Assembly: GCA_021777635.1 (NCBI GenBank)
Contig: JAJYDI010000050.1
Location: 1-12,072 of the forward strand
DNA from: Pseudomonadota bacterium
GTDB lineage: Bacteria; Pseudomonadota; Gammaproteobacteria; Xanthomonadales; Rhodanobacteraceae
Length of the DNA: 12,072 nt
Direction: 5' to 3'
Below are positions 6,969 to 12,072 of this stretch, one piece after another. Position 1 is the first letter of the stretch. Each line of letters starts with the position of its first letter. The notes under the pieces were generated by a model, which had not been told where the DNA came from, made no database searches, and was given only the letters and a program-made list of their open reading frames with translations. The position numbers were made by a program, and so were the translations under genes.

Positions 6969-7742
6969 TTACTTGGCAGGAATGTAGCTCAACTCCTTGT
7001 CGTAGCTGTAAACGCTTGACCACGAGCGCTCGATGGCATCGAGGTACTGCTTGCGGTTCGCAGCCGCGCCGGCTTTGCCATAGGCACTTTCCATCATGGC
7101 TTTCGCGGATGGATTCGGATCCTGGCCGATCTCGGCCCACGACTTGTTGGGCCAGACCATGTTGTAGTCCGGGGCGCCATGACCGCCGGCGACGACCTGC
7201 TGCGTGAACCAATAGCCATCCCACTTGATCTTGTTGGCGGCGGCGGCGAACTTGCCGAGGGATTCCTCGAAGGCGGGCCCTTGCCCCGGTTTCAGCTTGA
7301 CGTTGGCCACGAAGACATAGGCCGGGATCCCGCCCATGGGGTCGTCATGGCTCAGCTTGGGCATGTCCTGGGCCACCCAGCTCATTGCCTTGCTGATGTG
7401 CGGCATCACGCCGGTGTTGAAATCGCCGCTGCAGGCCTTGCCGGCAGGGCTGCGCTCGTCGATGCCGGCCCAGGTCTTGGTATCACTCTGGAAGACATAG
7501 CGCCCGAGATCACCGGTTTCGGCGCTCCAGGCCCACAGGCTGCGCTTGTCCGCATGCTCGTGCAGGCACTTCAGCCAGGTTTTCATGCCGGCCTGAAACG
7601 CCTGGTCCTGGGCGGGCGCCACCTCGACCAGATAAAAGCGCGTCACCGCCCCCGACTCCGCCGCATGCACCTGCGCCCCACCCGCCGCGATCGTCACCAC
7701 CGCTACCGCCAGCATTCGACGTACTGCGTTCTTCTTGTTCAT
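6969..7742 (-). CDS. Predicted exported protein with two related alpha/beta halves, function unknown
   Basis: This 257-residue protein starts MNKKNAVRRM followed by a hydrophobic core (LAVAVVTIAAGG) and a VHA-AE cleavage site near residue 27, so it is probably secreted to the periplasm. The mature part looks like an internal duplication. Residues 35-97 (beginning RFYLVEVAPAQDQAF) and 141-208 (beginning AYVFVANVKLKPGQGPAF) share a beta strand, a loop, a helix starting AF, an aromatic-rich W strand, and an ending of WAGID or WAEIG type. This pattern suggests two ferredoxin-like (dimeric alpha-beta barrel) units in one chain. C59 and C104 are the only cysteines in the mature part and could form a disulfide. 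GAGGAG lies 7 bases before the ATG. I do not recognise the family and assign no function. Confidence 0.85.
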   Translation of the reverse strand: MNKKNAVRRMLAVAVVTIAAGGAQVHAAESGAVTRFYLVEVAPAQDQAFQAGMKTWLKCLHEHADKRSLWAWSAETGDLGRYVFQSDTKTWAGIDERSPAGKACSGDFNTGVMPHISKAMSWVAQDMPKLSHDDPMGGIPAYVFVANVKLKPGQGPAFEESLGKFAAAANKIKWDGYWFTQQVVAGGHGAPDYNMVWPNKSWAEIGQDPNPSAKAMMESAYGKAGAAANRKQYLDAIERSWSSVYSYDKELSYIPAK

Positions 7743-7749
7743 TGCACGA

Positions 7750-7755
7750 CTCCTC
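7750..7755 (-). promoter_or_regulatory. Strong ribosome binding site of the exported-protein gene
   Basis: GAGGAG on the minus strand, 7 bases from the ATG at 7742, is among the best Shine-Dalgarno sequences in the window. It fixes the start ahead of the signal peptide. Confidence 0.75.
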
Positions 7756-7814
7756 GCTGGAGCAGCGTGGCCCGAACGCGGGCATGCATCCGGATCGAAC
7801 GCTGCAGCCGGCGA

Positions 7815-7843
7815 CGGTTATCACCAATGGCATACGGCGTCAA
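7815..7843 (-). promoter_or_regulatory. Candidate sigma70 promoter of the exported-protein gene
   Basis: On the minus strand, TTGACG (7843-7838, five of six bases of the -35 consensus) is followed by a 17-bp spacer and TAACCG (7820-7815) preceded by TGA, i.e. a weak -10 with an extended TGn. Transcription would start near 7808, leaving a leader of about 65 bases. A weak -10 with an upstream CRP-type box is what an activator-dependent promoter looks like. The stretch is more AT-rich than its surroundings. Confidence 0.5.
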
Positions 7844-7881
7844 TACGATTCGTGATGATGTGACCCGGATCACGCCATTGG
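7824..7881. repeat. 8-bp inverted repeat with half-sites 50 bp apart
   Basis: CCAATGGC (7824-7831) and its exact reverse complement GCCATTGG (7874-7881) have centres 50 bp apart, close to five helical turns. One half lies in the promoter spacer and the other beside the CRP-type box. The spacing would suit a looping regulator, but one 8-bp pair may be chance. Confidence 0.4.
7859..7874. promoter_or_regulatory. CRP/Clp-type binding site
   Basis: TGTGA-CCCGGA-TCACG matches nine of ten conserved bases of the CRP consensus TGTGA-N6-TCACA. Its centre (7866.5) lies about 58-61 bases upstream of the predicted start of the exported-protein gene, close to the class I activation position of -61.5. In xanthomonads the CRP homologue Clp recognises this same consensus. 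Nearest genes are the exported protein (downstream on the minus strand) and the 3' end of epmA, so the former is the likely target. Confidence 0.6.
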
Positions 7882-7926
7882 CGTCGATTCGGTGCTTGCG
7901 CACATGCCCGCGGCGACGGCGCGCTT

Positions 7927-8886
7927 TCAAGCCTGATCGAAGGGGAAGGCCAGCACGTCGGCAATAGCCTCGCTGCCGAGCAGCGCCATCAGCAGGCGTT
8001 CGATGCCCAGCGCGACACCGGCGCAATCGGGCAATCCATCGAGCGCCGCCAGCAGACGCTCGTCGAGCGGCAACTCGCGCTGCCCGCGCCCGCGGCGACG
8101 CGCGTTGTCGCGCTCGAAGCGCGCGCGCTGCTCGGCGGCATCGCTGAGCTCGTGATAGCCGTTGGCCAGCTCCTGCGTGCCCAGATAGACCTCGAAGCGT
8201 TCGGCCAGCGGCGGGTCGCCGGCGCGAATGCGCGCCAGCGCGCACTGGCTGGCCGGATAGTCGTGGATCACGGTGATCCGGCCAGCCGGAAACGTCGGCT
8301 GGATGCGGTGCGTCATCAGCAGATCCAGCCAGTCGTCGCGGGTCAGTCCGGCCGGATCGATGACGACGTTCGCCAGCGCCGCACGCAGATCAGCGATGCC
8401 GGCCCGGTGTGGATCGAGATCCAGACTCTCGATGAACAGCGCGGCGTAGCTGCGCTCGATCACCGCCGCGCGTCGCCCCGCCAGCGCGAGCGCAGCCTGT
8501 ACCAGCGCGACGGTTTCGGCGGCCAGTTGGCGATGATCGAAGCCGACGCGGTACCACTCGAGCAGCGTGAACTCGGGGTTGTGGCGGCGCCCTGCTTCAG
8601 CATCGCGGAACACGCGGCCCAGTTCGTAGCAATCACCCACACCGGCCGCCAGCAGCCGCTTCAGCGCAAACTCCGGCGATGTGCGCAGCCAGCGCTCGCG
8701 CGCGCCGGCATCGGCAGGTCCCGAAAAGCGCGTCGCGAAGCTTTCGATGTTGGGCTCGGTATTGGCCGCCGCCGACAGCACCGGCGTTTCCACCTCGAGC
8801 ACGCCGCGGGCGGCGAAGAACGAGCGGATCGCGTCATACAGTCGCGCGCGCAAAAGCAGGGCATCGCGGGTCGCGCGGGCTAGCAT
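7927..8886 (-). CDS. epmA: EF-P--(R)-beta-lysine ligase EpmA (PoxA/GenX)
   Basis: EpmA, a lysyl-tRNA-synthetase paralogue, activates (R)-beta-lysine with ATP and attaches it to a conserved lysine of elongation factor P. The 319-residue protein (E. coli: 325) is the class II catalytic core without the anticodon-binding domain. Motif 1 is GVLEVETPVL (28-37), motif 2 begins FRDAEAGRRHNPEFTLLEW (93-111), and motif 3 is GVALGIERLLM (290-300). A292 in motif 3 occupies the alanine position that in E. coli EpmA (A298) distinguishes it from LysRS, which has glycine. LGTQELANGYHELSD (235-249) is also family-typical. It starts 12 bases after the ligA stop and so is probably co-transcribed with ligA. The partner genes epmB and efp are not in this window. 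Confidence 0.94.
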   Translation of the reverse strand: MLARATRDALLLRARLYDAIRSFFAARGVLEVETPVLSAAANTEPNIESFATRFSGPADAGARERWLRTSPEFALKRLLAAGVGDCYELGRVFRDAEAGRRHNPEFTLLEWYRVGFDHRQLAAETVALVQAALALAGRRAAVIERSYAALFIESLDLDPHRAGIADLRAALANVVIDPAGLTRDDWLDLLMTHRIQPTFPAGRITVIHDYPASQCALARIRAGDPPLAERFEVYLGTQELANGYHELSDAAEQRARFERDNARRRGRGQRELPLDERLLAALDGLPDCAGVALGIERLLMALLGSEAIADVLAFPFDQA

Positions 8887-8898
8887 GTCCGGCCGCGC

Positions 8899-11375
<2,477 letters not shown>

Positions 11376-12072
11376 ATGGCCGGCAGGAAATGGACCGCCT
11401 TTCCGCACCCCGACAAGGCCTACGACTATGCCGGCGACCGATTGGCCCGGGCATGGAAGACCCTGCACGCCGGCGATCTCGAGCCCTGGCCCGATAGCGC
11501 GCGCATCACCGCGCTGCTGAAGCAAAACCCGCGGCTCGGCCGGAATGCCGCGACCTTGTCCGCCGCGCTGCAGGAGGCCTGGCGCGACTATCACCGCGGC
11601 GATTTTCAGCGCGCCTGGGAATCCGGCGTCGCGCTCGGCGCACTGGGCGCCTCGGTCGCGGTCAAGGCCGCCGGCATCCACGCCACCTATCTGGTCGACG
11701 ATGCCCGGCTCAAGACCGCGCGGTTCCGGGAAGCCGCCGAGTTCGCCGCCGAAGCGATCCAGGACCTGCCCGGCGAGGCCAACAGCCACTACCGCCATGC
11801 GTTCGCCCTGGGCCGCTACAGCCAGTGCATCTCGATCGCCAAGGCCCTGGCCGAAGGTCACGCCGGCAAGGTCAGGGACGCGCTCGAAGCCACCTTGAAG
11901 ATCGCACCGAAACATGCGGAAGCGCATCTGGCGATGGGCGTCTATCACGCCGAAATCGTCGGCAAGGTGGGATCGATGCTGGCCAGGCTGACCTACGGCG
12001 CCAGCGCCGCGGCCGCCGAAAAGCATCTTGCCAGCGCCCGCGAACTGACCCCGGGCGCGCCAATCGCATGGG
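11376..12072 (+). CDS. TPR-like protein resembling the RMD family, C-terminus cut by window edge
   Basis: The 232 codons read to the right edge without a stop. The protein starts MAGRKWTAFPHPDKAYDYAG, without signal peptide or membrane segment. It is alpha-helical with degenerate TPR pairs: around 65-105 (WRDYHRGDFQRAWESGVALG), 118-150, and 163-195 (DALEATLKIAPKHAEAHLAM). The stretch GVYHAEIVGKVGSMLARLTY (188-207), followed by AAEKHLASARELTPG, resembles the signature of RMD (regulator of microtubule dynamics) proteins, where a long helix with a small hydrophobic kink interrupts the TPR pattern. Bacterial members have no known function to my knowledge. It diverges from ligA. The TPR call is fair, the RMD link is inference from memory. 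Confidence 0.8.
   Translation, partial: MAGRKWTAFPHPDKAYDYAGDRLARAWKTLHAGDLEPWPDSARITALLKQNPRLGRNAATLSAALQEAWRDYHRGDFQRAWESGVALGALGASVAVKAAGIHATYLVDDARLKTARFREAAEFAAEAIQDLPGEANSHYRHAFALGRYSQCISIAKALAEGHAGKVRDALEATLKIAPKHAEAHLAMGVYHAEIVGKVGSMLARLTYGASAAAAEKHLASARELTPGAPIAW

Noticed and set aside
7892..7903. A terminator for epmA from the small GTGC-GCAA-GCAC hairpin
   Set aside because: The stem is only 4 bp and no T-run follows on the minus strand, so it is too weak to call.

Overview
This window looks like chromosomal DNA from a GC-rich gammaproteobacterium, most likely of the Xanthomonadales/Lysobacterales (Xanthomonadaceae or Rhodanobacteraceae type). The base composition is very GC-rich by eye. 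The gene set (kdkA, an OpsX-type heptosyltransferase, orn, sbcB, epmA and a long ligA) is typical of Gammaproteobacteria, and the length of LigA (794 aa) agrees with what I recall of xanthomonad ligases. The taxonomy is inferred from this gene set and was not tested by a search.

Region 1-2442 holds inner-core lipopolysaccharide genes. On the minus strand, kdkA (Kdo kinase) is followed by a metallo-beta-lactamase-fold hydrolase that overlaps it by ATGA and runs off the left edge. Divergent from these, on the plus strand, is an OpsX-like heptosyltransferase. Both enzymes act at the Kdo/heptose junction of the LPS core. Region 2443-4976 has a small DUF6165 protein downstream of orn on the minus strand, and sbcB head-to-head with orn. 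Two DEDDh 3'-5' exonucleases, one for oligoribonucleotides and one for single-stranded DNA, therefore share a 97-bp regulatory gap. Region 5041-6912 has a DUF2461 protein and an HcaT/LacY-like MFS transporter, both on the plus strand, ending at a strong GC-rich hairpin.

Region 6969-7926 carries a predicted exported protein built of two related halves (minus strand). Its upstream region is the richest regulatory stretch in the window: a candidate sigma70 promoter, a near-perfect CRP/Clp-type box (TGTGA-N6-TCACG) about 58-61 bp upstream of the predicted start site, and an 8-bp inverted repeat with half-sites 50 bp apart. Region 7927-11283 is a ligA-epmA pair on the minus strand, 12 bp apart. 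LigA carries about 95 extra residues, including an extra helix-hairpin-helix-like motif, before its BRCT domain. Divergent from ligA, at the right edge, is a truncated TPR-like protein that resembles the RMD (regulator of microtubule dynamics) family.

I see no mobile element, CRISPR array, tRNA, rRNA, phage gene or defence locus. Most of the window is ordinary core genome. The points most worth a second look are the CRP/Clp-type regulatory region with its two-repeat exported protein, the LigA insertion, the DUF6165-orn and MBL-kdkA linkages, and the possibly leaderless opsX transcript.
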